Positions 49,443-57,149 of a DNA stretch of 64,000 nt are shown here, piece after piece (positions within the stretch are counted from its first letter, which is position 1; each line of letters begins with the position of its first letter). Both the position numbers and the translations under genes were made by a program. The notes below the pieces were generated by a model that was not told where the DNA came from, did not search any database, and was given only the letters and a program-made list of their open reading frames with translations. This DNA comes from JAJRXR01 sp041402005 (GTDB lineage Bacteria > Planctomycetota > Phycisphaerae > Phycisphaerales > UBA1924). The DNA lies in the NCBI GenBank assembly GCA_041402005.1, contig JAWKTB010000002.1, positions 124,001 through 188,000 of the forward strand, written 5' to 3'.

Positions 49443-50642
49443 TCACGCGTCGTCGGCGGGGAGGGGGGTGGCGGACGCACCGCCGGACGGGCGGACCTCG
49501 AAGAGGGTGGGCTTGATTTGGGAGCGGGCGGCGAGCTCGTAGGGGAAATCCACCAGGAAGTTGGCGTCGGCGTTCGCGTCGAGGAGGGCGATGGCGCACC
49601 CGCCGAAGCCGCCCCCGGTCATCCGGGCGCCGAGGACACCTTCGCAGGCGAGGGCGGCATCGACGGCCGCGTCAAGTTCCGGGCAGGAGACCTTGTAGAC
49701 GTCGCGCAGCGAGGTGTGCGACTCGGTCATGAGGCGCCCGAGGCGGTGGAGGTCTCCGTCTTCGAGGGCGCGGGCGGCGTCGGCGACGCGCTCGATCTCG
49801 CTCGTAATGTGCAGGGCGGCGTCGCGCTGGGCCTGGGGGAGCGTGTCGAGGCGTGACCGCCAGGGCTCGGCGCACGCCACGCGGAGCGTCGGAACACCGA
49901 GCGCTTTCGCGGCGTCCTCGGCGTCGCGTCGGCGTCGCGCGTACGCCCCACCCGCGTGCGCATGACGCACGCGCGTGTCGATGACGAAATACCTGACTTC
50001 CTCGGGCGAGCGGACGTGGCGATGGGTGCCATCTCGACAATCGAAGAGGAGCAACGATCCCTCGCGAGCAAGAACGCTCGTCGCCTGATCCATCAGCCCG
50101 CAGGGCACGCCGGCGAATCGTCGCTCGGCGCGCTGACAGCACGCCGCCAGCTCGACCGGGTCGACCTCGACGCCGGAGACGGACGCGACGAGGGCGGCAA
50201 TCGCGACCTCGAGTGCGGCGGAGCTGGACAGGCCCGCGCCGATCGGGACCGACGATTGGACGAAGATGTCGAAGCGATCGAGGTCGATGCCCGGGACATG
50301 CGAGGCGAGTTCCGCGGCGGCGCCGATCGGGTACGAGGCCCAGTGCCCGATTGGCACGGCGTCGCCCGGGGCGATTGCCGTCGTCGAGACCTCGACGTGC
50401 TCAGTGAGGTCGATCGAGTGGACGCGGAGGCGCCCGCGTGGCGCGGTGCGACCGGCGAGTGCGAGGCAGGACTGCTCGATCGCCATGGGCAGGACAAGGC
50501 CGCCCGCGTAGTCCACGTGGTCGCCGATGAGGTTGACGCGCCCGGGCGCTCGCGCGGCGTGGGTCGGGGCGGCGCCGGTCGCGCGCTCGAACGCGCGGCG
50601 GAGGTCGCGCATCGCGGGCGTATTGAACCAGGGCGACGTCAT
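49443..50642 (-). CDS. galK: Galactokinase
   Basis: A 399-residue GHMP kinase that phosphorylates galactose at C1. The signature GRVNLIGDHVDYAGG (residues 35-48) shows Asp41 where galactokinases almost always have Glu, while His42 and Asp44 are kept. The ATP loop VPIGAGLSSSAALE (132-145) and the catalytic Asp185 in GLMDQ are intact, and GGGFGG near the C-terminus is the third motif. The ATG overlaps the stop of the upstream peptidase gene (ATGA). No other Leloir-pathway gene is present, so the sugar may be galactose or a relative. Confidence 0.88.
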   Translation of the reverse strand: MTSPWFNTPAMRDLRRAFERATGAAPTHAARAPGRVNLIGDHVDYAGGLVLPMAIEQSCLALAGRTAPRGRLRVHSIDLTEHVEVSTTAIAPGDAVPIGHWASYPIGAAAELASHVPGIDLDRFDIFVQSSVPIGAGLSSSAALEVAIAALVASVSGVEVDPVELAACCQRAERRFAGVPCGLMDQATSVLAREGSLLLFDCRDGTHRHVRSPEEVRYFVIDTRVRHAHAGGAYARRRRDAEDAAKALGVPTLRVACAEPWRSRLDTLPQAQRDAALHITSEIERVADAARALEDGDLHRLGRLMTESHTSLRDVYKVSCPELDAAVDAALACEGVLGARMTGGGFGGCAIALLDANADANFLVDFPYELAARSQIKPTLFEVRPSGGASATPLPADDA

Positions 50643-51418
50643 GAGCTATCGCCCTGTTTCGCACTCGGGTCCTGGTGGTAGAACGCCGCGAGCTGCGCGT
50701 ACAGCTCCGGGTATGCCCGGCGCATGGCGGCTGGGCGCTCGAAGAAGAGCTCGGTCGCGACGGCGAAGAACTCGGGCGGGCTGACCGACGCATACGGGTC
50801 GAGCAGGGCGGCGTGTCCCTCGTGCAGCTCGTTGATAAGTTGCTGGTACTCGTGCCCGAGGACGCGGGCCCAGTCGCGGTACTTGGCGGCGCTGGCCAGG
50901 GCGGGGGCGCCGTTCATCGCGCCCGATTCGCTGTCGAGTTGGTGGGCGAACTCGTGGAGGACGACGTTGTGTCCGTCGTCGGCGTCGGCGGCGCCCCGGA
51001 CGACGTCGTCCCAGGAGAGGACGAGGGCGCCCCGGAACCAGGACTCTCCGGCGCGCCCTTGCGGGCCTTCGGAGATCGAGCCGTCCGGGTTCTGATGGCG
51101 AGCCGAGGCGATGTACGCACGCGGGTAGACGATGATCGTGCGGAGTGTCGGGTAGTACCCGGTGTCTCGATGCAGGAGGAGGACGCCGGCCTGGGCGGCG
51201 ATGGTCACGCGGATCTCGTCGGTCATCTCAAGCCCGGCGACGCCCTCGAAGCGTTTCTCGCGGAGGAGCACCTGCACGATGCCGCCCAGCTCGCGTCGGT
51301 CGGGCTCGCTCATCGAACGGATCATCGGGACACGACGGTCGATGATCTCCCAGTATTCGGGTGGCAGGGGCGTCGTGCGGAGGCGTTCGCGCCGGCGACG
51401 TCGCCCGAGGGCGAACAT
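50639..51418 (-). CDS. MtfA-like zinc peptidase
   Basis: A 259-residue cytoplasmic protein of the MtfA (M90) family. The zinc motif HEFAHQLD (155-162) and the family segment ALVLSWDDV are present, with a downstream conserved Glu in FFAVATELFFERP. In E. coli, MtfA titrates the glucose repressor Mlc and has weak peptidase activity. The ATG at 51418 has GGGGAG eight bases upstream. It overlaps both neighbours by ATGA junctions, so it forms an operon with the DUF1003 and galK genes. Confidence 0.88.
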   Translation of the reverse strand: MFALGRRRRRERLRTTPLPPEYWEIIDRRVPMIRSMSEPDRRELGGIVQVLLREKRFEGVAGLEMTDEIRVTIAAQAGVLLLHRDTGYYPTLRTIIVYPRAYIASARHQNPDGSISEGPQGRAGESWFRGALVLSWDDVVRGAADADDGHNVVLHEFAHQLDSESGAMNGAPALASAAKYRDWARVLGHEYQQLINELHEGHAALLDPYASVSPPEFFAVATELFFERPAAMRRAYPELYAQLAAFYHQDPSAKQGDSS

Positions 51419-52137
51419 CAGTTCTCCCCGTTCCCGTTCCGGGCGCCGATCTCTTCCATGAGGTCCATCTGGAGCTGCTGGATCTCGATGAGTCGCTGCC
51501 ACTGCTGGGTGAGGAGCTGGTCGAGCTTGGTGTGCAGGAGTCGGACCTCGAGCTCGGCCTTGAGGTTGACGCGGTAGTCGTGCTCGGAGTCGAGGCGGTC
51601 CTTGGCGGCCTGGCGGTTCTGGCTCATCATGATGACGGGCGCTTGGAGTGCCGCGAGCGTGGAGAGGACGAGGTTCAGGAGGATGAAGGGGAAAGGGTCG
51701 AAGGGGCGGGCGAGGAGGATGCCGGCGTTGATCGTCATCCAGACGATGATGACGAGCGAGAAGAAGATGATGAAGCCCCAGCTGCCGCCGAACTTGGCGA
51801 CGCGGTCGGCGACGCGCTGCCCGATCGTGAGCTGCTCGCCGAACTCCTCGTTGACGTTCTCGGCGATGGTCTCCTGGTCGCGGAGGGCGGCGACGACCTG
51901 CTCGTCGAGGCTGGTGAGCTCGCCGTGCTCCTCCTCGAGCAGGTCGCGGACGTAATCGGCGCGATACTTGGCGTTGCAGGTGGGGCAGACGTAGCCCTCG
52001 GGGTCGAAGTGTGGGAGGTCACGTCGGATGCGTTCGGAGACGGCGTGACGGACGGCGCCGCCGACGAGCATTCCGCCGCACGGGTGCTCTTTATGACAGA
52101 CCTGGCAGGCGCCGACCGATTTGGACTGTGGCTCCAT
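51418..52137 (-). CDS. DUF1003 membrane protein with zinc-ribbon head
   Basis: A 239-residue protein. The N-terminus has Cys pairs (CQVCHKEH and CPTCNAKY) suggesting a small metal site. Two transmembrane helices (about 120-165) make up the DUF1003 domain, preceded by GQRVADRVAKFGGSWGFI. A C-terminal coiled coil (about 175-235) follows. The function of DUF1003 is unknown; related genes occur in stress and envelope contexts. It is the first gene of the operon with the MtfA-like peptidase and galK, and is divergent from mprF with 40 bp between the starts. Confidence 0.85.
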   Translation of the reverse strand: MEPQSKSVGACQVCHKEHPCGGMLVGGAVRHAVSERIRRDLPHFDPEGYVCPTCNAKYRADYVRDLLEEEHGELTSLDEQVVAALRDQETIAENVNEEFGEQLTIGQRVADRVAKFGGSWGFIIFFSLVIIVWMTINAGILLARPFDPFPFILLNLVLSTLAALQAPVIMMSQNRQAAKDRLDSEHDYRVNLKAELEVRLLHTKLDQLLTQQWQRLIEIQQLQMDLMEEIGARNGNGEN

Positions 52138-52177
52138 AGGTGGACCATCGTACGAGCGTCCCGGAGGGTGCGGTACG

Positions 52178-54838
52178 ATGCACACGATGAGCGAAGCGGG
52201 CGATGAGCGGTCGGGAGATCGCCCTGGCGAGGTGGGGGGCGCCCGGCCAGGCCGGAAAGGGGAGGCGCCGACGAGCGTCGTGGAGGCGTCGCGCTGGGCG
52301 GCGCTGTGGCGGCTGGCGAGGCCGGCGCTGCAGGTGGGGCTGCCGGCGCTGGTCGTCTGGTTCGTGTGGCGTGAGCTGCACACGATCGACATCCACAAGG
52401 TCCGGGCGGCGCTGGGCGAGGCGGACGCGACGCAGGTGGCGCTGGGGGTGGGGGCGTCGTTCCTGGCGGTCGGGGTGATGGGGTTGTACGACGCGGTCGC
52501 GTTTCCGCGGGGCGCTTCGGGGGGGCTGGGGTTTGGGCGACGGTGGCTCCTCGGAGCCGTCTGCTTCGGGTGGACCAACTTCATCTCGATGGGGCCGTTC
52601 GGGGGGCCGGCGGTCCGGCTGCTCGCATATAGAAGGTTCGGGCTGAGCGGGCCCGAGATCACGCGGGGGCTCGTTGGGCACTATCTCGGGTCGTCGGCGG
52701 GGCTGGCGGCGTGGCTGATCGCGGCGTGGCTCCCGATCGGAGAAGGGGTGGGGGCGCTGGTCGTCCGGGTCGTGGTCGCCCTGGTTGGGTCGGTGGTGAT
52801 CGCGGTCGCGCTGGCGCGGGCGCTGGTCCCGGTGCTGCGTCGTCATCGGTACGGGTCGGAGTTGGCGGGCCTGCCGATGGTGCGGTTGGGGGTGGTGACG
52901 TTCCTTGACTGGGGGCTGACGCTGCTGGCGTTCGTGGTGCTGGCGCGGGCGGTGGGTGTGCGGCTGGAGGCGGCGGGGGCGGCGCGGACGGTGTTCACTG
53001 GGCAGTTCGCGGGGCTGGCGAGCATGATCCCGGGCGGGCTGGGCAGCGCCGACGCGGTCTGGTTCCGAGGGTTCGCGCTGCTGGGCGTGGCGCACGACGA
53101 GGCGGCGGCGGCGGTGCTGGCGTTTCGCGCGGGGTTCTACCTGGCGCCGTGGGTCGCGTCGCTCGCGGTGATCTACACGCTCGTCGCGATGCGCTCGGAG
53201 CGATTGAAGTTGTGGCAGCGTCGGGCGGTCGCGGCGGCAGTGATGCTCAACGCGATCCTGCTGCTCCTGAGCGCCGCGACGCCGGCGGTGCGTGATCGGC
53301 TCGACGTGGTGGCGAAGGTCGTGCCACTGGGCGCGATCGAGGCGTCGCACGCACTGGCGACGGTGGCGGCGGCGCTGATGCTGCTGCTCGTGCGGGGGCT
53401 CTTGCGGGGGTACCGGTCGGCGTTCCTGCTGACGGTGGTGCTGCTGCTGGCGTCCGCGGTCGCGCACCCACTCAAGGGCGGGGACTACGAGGAGGCGACG
53501 GCGTCGCTGGTGCTGCTCGTGATGCTGGTGGGTGTGCGCGGGGCGTTCACGAGGCGGGGGCGCGTGCCGATCGGGTGGGAGCTGACGATCGCGGCGGGGG
53601 TGGGGGCGTTGGCGGTGTTCCTGGTGACGGGGTTCACGGCGTTCGAGCGGATCCCGTACCACCAGGAGATGTGGACGACGTTCGCCGAGAAGGCGGAGGC
53701 AAGTCGCTTCCTTCGTGCGGCGATCCTGCTGGGCGTGGTCGTGCTGGCGGCGGCGGTGCGACAGGCGACGCGGCCCGTGCATTTCTGGGTGACGCCGACG
53801 GCGGAGGAGATCGAACGGGCCGAGGCGTTCGCGCGTCGGCACGCGGAGTCCGCCGAGGCACTGCTGGTCGGCGGAGGGGACAAGGGGGTCTGGTTCCTGG
53901 AGAGTGATCGCGGGGAGGACGAGGCGCTCGTGCTCTACCAGCGTGCCGGCGACCGGCTCATCGTGTTCAAGGATCCGGTCGTGGCGCCGGGCGTGGACCC
54001 GGGGCGGGCGATCGACGCGTTTCTGCGTTTCGCGGACGGGCTCGACGTGGACGTGGTCTTCTCCATGATCTCCACCGATTGGATGGGGCGCCTGCACGAC
54101 TTCGGGTTCCACTTCCTCAAGGTGAACGAGGAGGCGATCGTCCCGCTCGAGGGCTTCAGTCTTCAGGGCGGGAAGAACGCGGGGTTTCGGCGGACGCTCC
54201 GGGACATGGAGCGGGACGGGATCGTGTACGAGATGCTCCGCCCGGCGTTCGAAGCGGCGCTCGTCGACGAGCTGCGCGGCGTCAGCGACGCGTGGTTGCA
54301 AGCGAAGGGCGTGCACGAGCTGCAGTTCAGCGCGTGCTGCTTCTCGCCGTCGTACATCCAGCGCAACCCAGTGGGCGTGGCGCGGGATCGGTCGGGTCGG
54401 GTCGTCGCGTTCGTGAACGTGCTCGTGACGCGCCCCGGCGGGCAGGCGACGGTCGACCTGATGCGGTACATCCCGGGCGTCGCCGAGGGGCTGATGGACT
54501 TCGTGCTGATCCAGACGATGCAGGCGCTGGCGGGCGAGGGGGTGACGTCGTTCAGCCTGGGTGGGGCGCCCCTGAGCGACGTGGGTGTGTGGCGTAGTTC
54601 ACGCTTGTCGGAGCGGATGCTGCACGTGTTCTCGACGAAGGCGGAACGGCTCTACAACTATCAGGGGCTGATGCGATACAAGAGCAAGTTCCACCCGGAA
54701 TGGGAGGCGCGGTACCTCGCGTTCGAGCAGCCCTGGGCGTGGGCGGCGTCGCTGATCGCGAGCGCTCGACTTGTGCAGGCGAGAGGGCGAGCCGATCGGA
54801 GGCGGATCGCGGCGGCGAGGATCGGCGAATCGCCCTGA
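52178..54838 (+). CDS. mprF: MprF-type phosphatidylglycerol aminoacyltransferase/flippase
   Basis: An 886-residue membrane protein. The N-terminal half holds about 12-14 helices of the flippase domain (UPF0104-like, with FISMGPFGGPAVRLLAYRRFGL and MIPGGLGSADAVWF). The C-terminal 340 residues form the DUF2156 aminoacyl-transferase domain, with GVWFLESDRG, FSLGGAPLSDV and a Lys/Arg-rich end. MprF attaches lysine or alanine from tRNA to phosphatidylglycerol and flips it, lowering the negative surface charge. The ATG at 52178 is preferred (GGAGG 11 bases upstream). The amino acid used cannot be told from sequence. Confidence 0.9.
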   Translation: MHTMSEAGDERSGDRPGEVGGARPGRKGEAPTSVVEASRWAALWRLARPALQVGLPALVVWFVWRELHTIDIHKVRAALGEADATQVALGVGASFLAVGVMGLYDAVAFPRGASGGLGFGRRWLLGAVCFGWTNFISMGPFGGPAVRLLAYRRFGLSGPEITRGLVGHYLGSSAGLAAWLIAAWLPIGEGVGALVVRVVVALVGSVVIAVALARALVPVLRRHRYGSELAGLPMVRLGVVTFLDWGLTLLAFVVLARAVGVRLEAAGAARTVFTGQFAGLASMIPGGLGSADAVWFRGFALLGVAHDEAAAAVLAFRAGFYLAPWVASLAVIYTLVAMRSERLKLWQRRAVAAAVMLNAILLLLSAATPAVRDRLDVVAKVVPLGAIEASHALATVAAALMLLLVRGLLRGYRSAFLLTVVLLLASAVAHPLKGGDYEEATASLVLLVMLVGVRGAFTRRGRVPIGWELTIAAGVGALAVFLVTGFTAFERIPYHQEMWTTFAEKAEASRFLRAAILLGVVVLAAAVRQATRPVHFWVTPTAEEIERAEAFARRHAESAEALLVGGGDKGVWFLESDRGEDEALVLYQRAGDRLIVFKDPVVAPGVDPGRAIDAFLRFADGLDVDVVFSMISTDWMGRLHDFGFHFLKVNEEAIVPLEGFSLQGGKNAGFRRTLRDMERDGIVYEMLRPAFEAALVDELRGVSDAWLQAKGVHELQFSACCFSPSYIQRNPVGVARDRSGRVVAFVNVLVTRPGGQATVDLMRYIPGVAEGLMDFVLIQTMQALAGEGVTSFSLGGAPLSDVGVWRSSRLSERMLHVFSTKAERLYNYQGLMRYKSKFHPEWEARYLAFEQPWAWAASLIASARLVQARGRADRRRIAAARIGESP

Positions 54839-54879
54839 AGCCGCCGGGCGGATGGCACGGACCCGGGGCGAAGGCGAGC

Positions 54880-54900
54880 CCACGGGCGGAACGCCCGTGG
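54880..54900. terminator. Bidirectional terminator-like hairpin
   Basis: CCACGGGC and GCCCGTGG form a perfect 8-bp stem with a 5-nt loop, between the convergent mprF and DUF2383 genes. No T-tract is present on either side. Termination is inferred from the convergent position. Confidence 0.45.
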
Positions 54901-54929
54901 ACCCGCAGGGGGGGTGGTCGGAGGTTTGG

Positions 54930-55397
54930 TCAGTGCTTCGCCTTGGCGTCGCGCATATCGCGGACCTGGTCGTGGCGGCGCTTGACCGCGGCGTACTGGC
55001 GCTGGAGCAGGTCGTTGACCGGGCTGCCCGCGGTCTCCTTGAGCACCTTCTCGTAGCGGCGCTTGATGGCGTCCTCGCCTCGCTCGGCCTCGGCGAGGAC
55101 CGCGTGCTCGTCGCCGTCCTGGACGGCGCCGCGGATCTCCAGCCACCAGCGATGGAGCGTTCCCTTGGCGGTGCCGGACTGCTCGGGGCGCTCGGAGTTG
55201 GCGCCGACGACGGCCTGCAACTCGCTGGCGAACGAACGGCGCTCTGCGGCGCACTCGCGGAAGTGCATGGCGAGGCGTGAGGAGGCGTCGAGCTGGTCAG
55301 CCGCGGCGTTGAAGCCCTCATCGCTGTCGATGTTGAGCTGGATGAGGTCCTGAAGCCCCGAGATCGTCTTGCTGTCGAGTGTGTTCGTGGTCGGCAT
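54930..55397 (-). CDS. DUF2383/PA2169-family four-helix-bundle protein
   Basis: A 155-residue soluble helical protein. The family features are the N-terminal LQDLIQLNIDSDEGF, the middle FRECAAERRSFASELQ and the C-terminal AIKRRYEKVLKE and LLQRQYAAVKRRHDQVRDMRD segments. Two helical hairpins form a ferritin-like bundle. Members are linked to stationary-phase and stress responses, but the reaction, if any, is unknown. The ATG at 55397 has AAAGGA upstream. Downstream genes encode small stress and envelope proteins. Confidence 0.85.
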   Translation of the reverse strand: MPTTNTLDSKTISGLQDLIQLNIDSDEGFNAAADQLDASSRLAMHFRECAAERRSFASELQAVVGANSERPEQSGTAKGTLHRWWLEIRGAVQDGDEHAVLAEAERGEDAIKRRYEKVLKETAGSPVNDLLQRQYAAVKRRHDQVRDMRDAKAKH

Positions 55398-55467
55398 TGT
55401 GGTGTCCTTTCCTTTGATGTTGTTGAGATGGGCCGCGGCTGGCGTGTTCGGTGTGGGCGACGGGCGG

Positions 55468-55701
55468 TCAGCCGCCGTCGTCGAGGTCGTCGACGGCGTC
55501 GTCCACCGCGTCGGCGGCGTCATCCGCGGCGTCGTCGATGGTGTCGGCGGCCTCATCGGCCGCGTCCTCCACGCTGTCCTGCACCTCTTCCACACTGTCC
55601 TCGACGTCGTCGCCATCACACCCCGCGAGGAGCGCCGAGGCGGGCGCGATCGCGGCCACGGCGATGAGCGGCAAAACTCGTGTGGTCCTCGTGAGTCTCA
55701 T
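55468..55701 (-). CDS. Small acidic lipoprotein with helical repeats
   Basis: A 77-residue lipoprotein. The signal peptide ends in the lipobox LLAGC, after which the mature part is almost only Asp, Ala, Glu and Val in a repeated 4-residue pattern (DDAADDAADAV), giving an amphipathic or highly charged helix. The ATG at 55701 is preferred because GGAGG lies seven bases upstream; the ATG at 55707 would be too close. The role is unknown. It is adjacent to the entericidin-like and DUF1328 genes, hinting at an envelope-stress set. Confidence 0.72.
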   Translation of the reverse strand: MRLTRTTRVLPLIAVAAIAPASALLAGCDGDDVEDSVEEVQDSVEDAADEAADTIDDAADDAADAVDDAVDDLDDGG

Positions 55702-55754
55702 GGTCATGCCTCCTTTGACTGGCGGCGGGGTCTTAGGTCTCTACTCCGGTGTGT

Positions 55755-55937
55755 CTACACCCGGATCGTGGTGTTGCCCCGGCGGAACAGGCCCGCGATG
55801 AGCGAGAGCAGGAACAGCACGATGAAGACGAAGAAGAGGACCTTGGCGATGGTGGCGGCGCCGGCGGCGATCCCGCCGAATCCGAACACGGCCGCGATGA
55901 TGGCGATGATGAAAAATGCAAGCGCCCAACCGAGCAT
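55755..55937 (-). CDS. DUF1328 (YtjA-like) small membrane protein
   Basis: A 60-residue protein with two membrane helices: MLGWALAFFIIAIIAAVFGFGG and AKVLFFVFIVLFLLSLIAGL. The start MLGWAL and the segment GFGGIA are the family signature. Members are abundant stress-induced inner-membrane proteins of unknown role. The ATG at 55937 is chosen because GGGAG precedes it and it matches the family start. A longer frame adds 10 residues. Confidence 0.87.
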   Translation of the reverse strand: MLGWALAFFIIAIIAAVFGFGGIAAGAATIAKVLFFVFIVLFLLSLIAGLFRRGNTTIRV

Positions 55938-56082
55938 GACGTGCTCCCTTCGTTCTGCGGCGGTCATGGGTCCGCCTGGTCTGCCGTGGGGCCTACTCGC
56001 CCCGTCATCTCAACAGATGTTCCCGTTCGTTCGTGACGTCACCGTGAGCCCCGCATGAATCCGGGCTCATTCTGGGGTGTCG

Positions 56083-56253
56083 TCAGTCGTTGGCGTCCTC
56101 CGCGGCGTGGTCGATGGCGTCGCCCGCGGCTCGGATGTCCTCGCCGACGCCCTCGGTCGTGTTGCACGCCTGGAGGGCGAAACCGAAACTTACTAGGCCG
56201 AGCGCAATCAGCACGGCGCGAAGACGCGAGAGATTCGTTGTCTTGCTCTGCAT
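56083..56253 (-). CDS. Entericidin-like small lipoprotein
   Basis: A 56-residue lipoprotein. The signal peptide ends in LQAC, and the mature part CNTTEGVGEDIRAAGDAIDHAA fits the entericidin A/B consensus. Entericidins are stress-induced toxin/antidote lipoproteins in E. coli, but only one copy is present here. The ATG at 56253 has GGAGAC 8 bases upstream. It is divergent from the two-component system. Confidence 0.8.
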   Translation of the reverse strand: MQSKTTNLSRLRAVLIALGLVSFGFALQACNTTEGVGEDIRAAGDAIDHAAEDAND

Positions 56254-56471
56254 GGCTTGTCTCCGGATTGCGGCTGCTCCGGGGCGGCCGATCGTCGGCG
56301 GCCCCGTGCAACTGCAATAGTTTTGCGACCTGGAGTGTGTGCACGCTGAATGGAGCATGAATCTCGCCTCATTCTGCGATTGCCCGCCTCGTGCCTGCCG
56401 ACGGCGCGGCGCCGTTCTATCATCGGTACGCGCCCGAGGACCGGGCGGGATGGGTTATCTGGAGACCCTGC

Positions 56472-57146
56472 ATGCGCGTGTTGATTGTCGAAGACAACCC
56501 GAAGATGGCCTCGTCGATCCAGCGCGGCCTCCGTGAGCACGGGTATGCCGCCGACGTCTGTCACACCGGCTTCGAGGGCGAGGACCTCGCGGTCGTTGAG
56601 CCGTACAACCTGATCCTCCTGGACCTGATGCTCCCGGACCGGGACGGGGTGGAGGTCTGCCGCAATCTCCGTCGGCGGTGCGTGGACACGCCGATTCTCA
56701 TGCTCACCGCGCTCTCGGGCACGGAGAACAAGGTCGCGGGTCTGGACGCGGGCGCGGACGACTACCTCACCAAGCCCTTCGAGTTCGACGAGTTGCTCGC
56801 CCGGATCCGGGCGCTGCTCAGGCGGGGCGAGGCCACGGAAGGTCGCATGCTCGAGTGCGACGACCTGAAGCTCGACCTGTACACCCGCACCGCGAAGCGG
56901 GGCGACGCGGAGCACGAGCTGTCCAACAAGGAGTTCGCGCTGCTCGAGTACTTCATGCGCAACCCCAACCGCGTGCTCTCCCGCGCCCAGATCGGGGAGA
57001 GCGTCTGGGACATGAACTTCGAGGTCGGCAGCAACGTGATCGACGTCTACGTGTCGCAGCTGCGCAAGAAGCTCGACCGGGGCCACGAGCGCCAGCTCAT
57101 CCACACGGTCAAGGGCGCCGGGTACCGGTTCGGCATCATGGACTGA
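56472..57146 (+). CDS. OmpR-family response regulator
   Basis: A 224-residue DNA-binding regulator. The receiver domain has the acidic pair Glu7-Asp8, phosphoacceptor Asp51 in LILLDLMLP, Thr79 and Lys101 in YLTKPFEF. The C-terminal winged-helix domain (about 125-220) ends VKGAGYRFG. The ATG at 56472 follows GGAG. It is three bases before the kinase gene, so the two form an operon. The divergent entericidin-like gene shares the promoter region and may be a target. Confidence 0.93.
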   Translation: MRVLIVEDNPKMASSIQRGLREHGYAADVCHTGFEGEDLAVVEPYNLILLDLMLPDRDGVEVCRNLRRRCVDTPILMLTALSGTENKVAGLDAGADDYLTKPFEFDELLARIRALLRRGEATEGRMLECDDLKLDLYTRTAKRGDAEHELSNKEFALLEYFMRNPNRVLSRAQIGESVWDMNFEVGSNVIDVYVSQLRKKLDRGHERQLIHTVKGAGYRFGIMD

Positions 57147-57149
57147 ACG

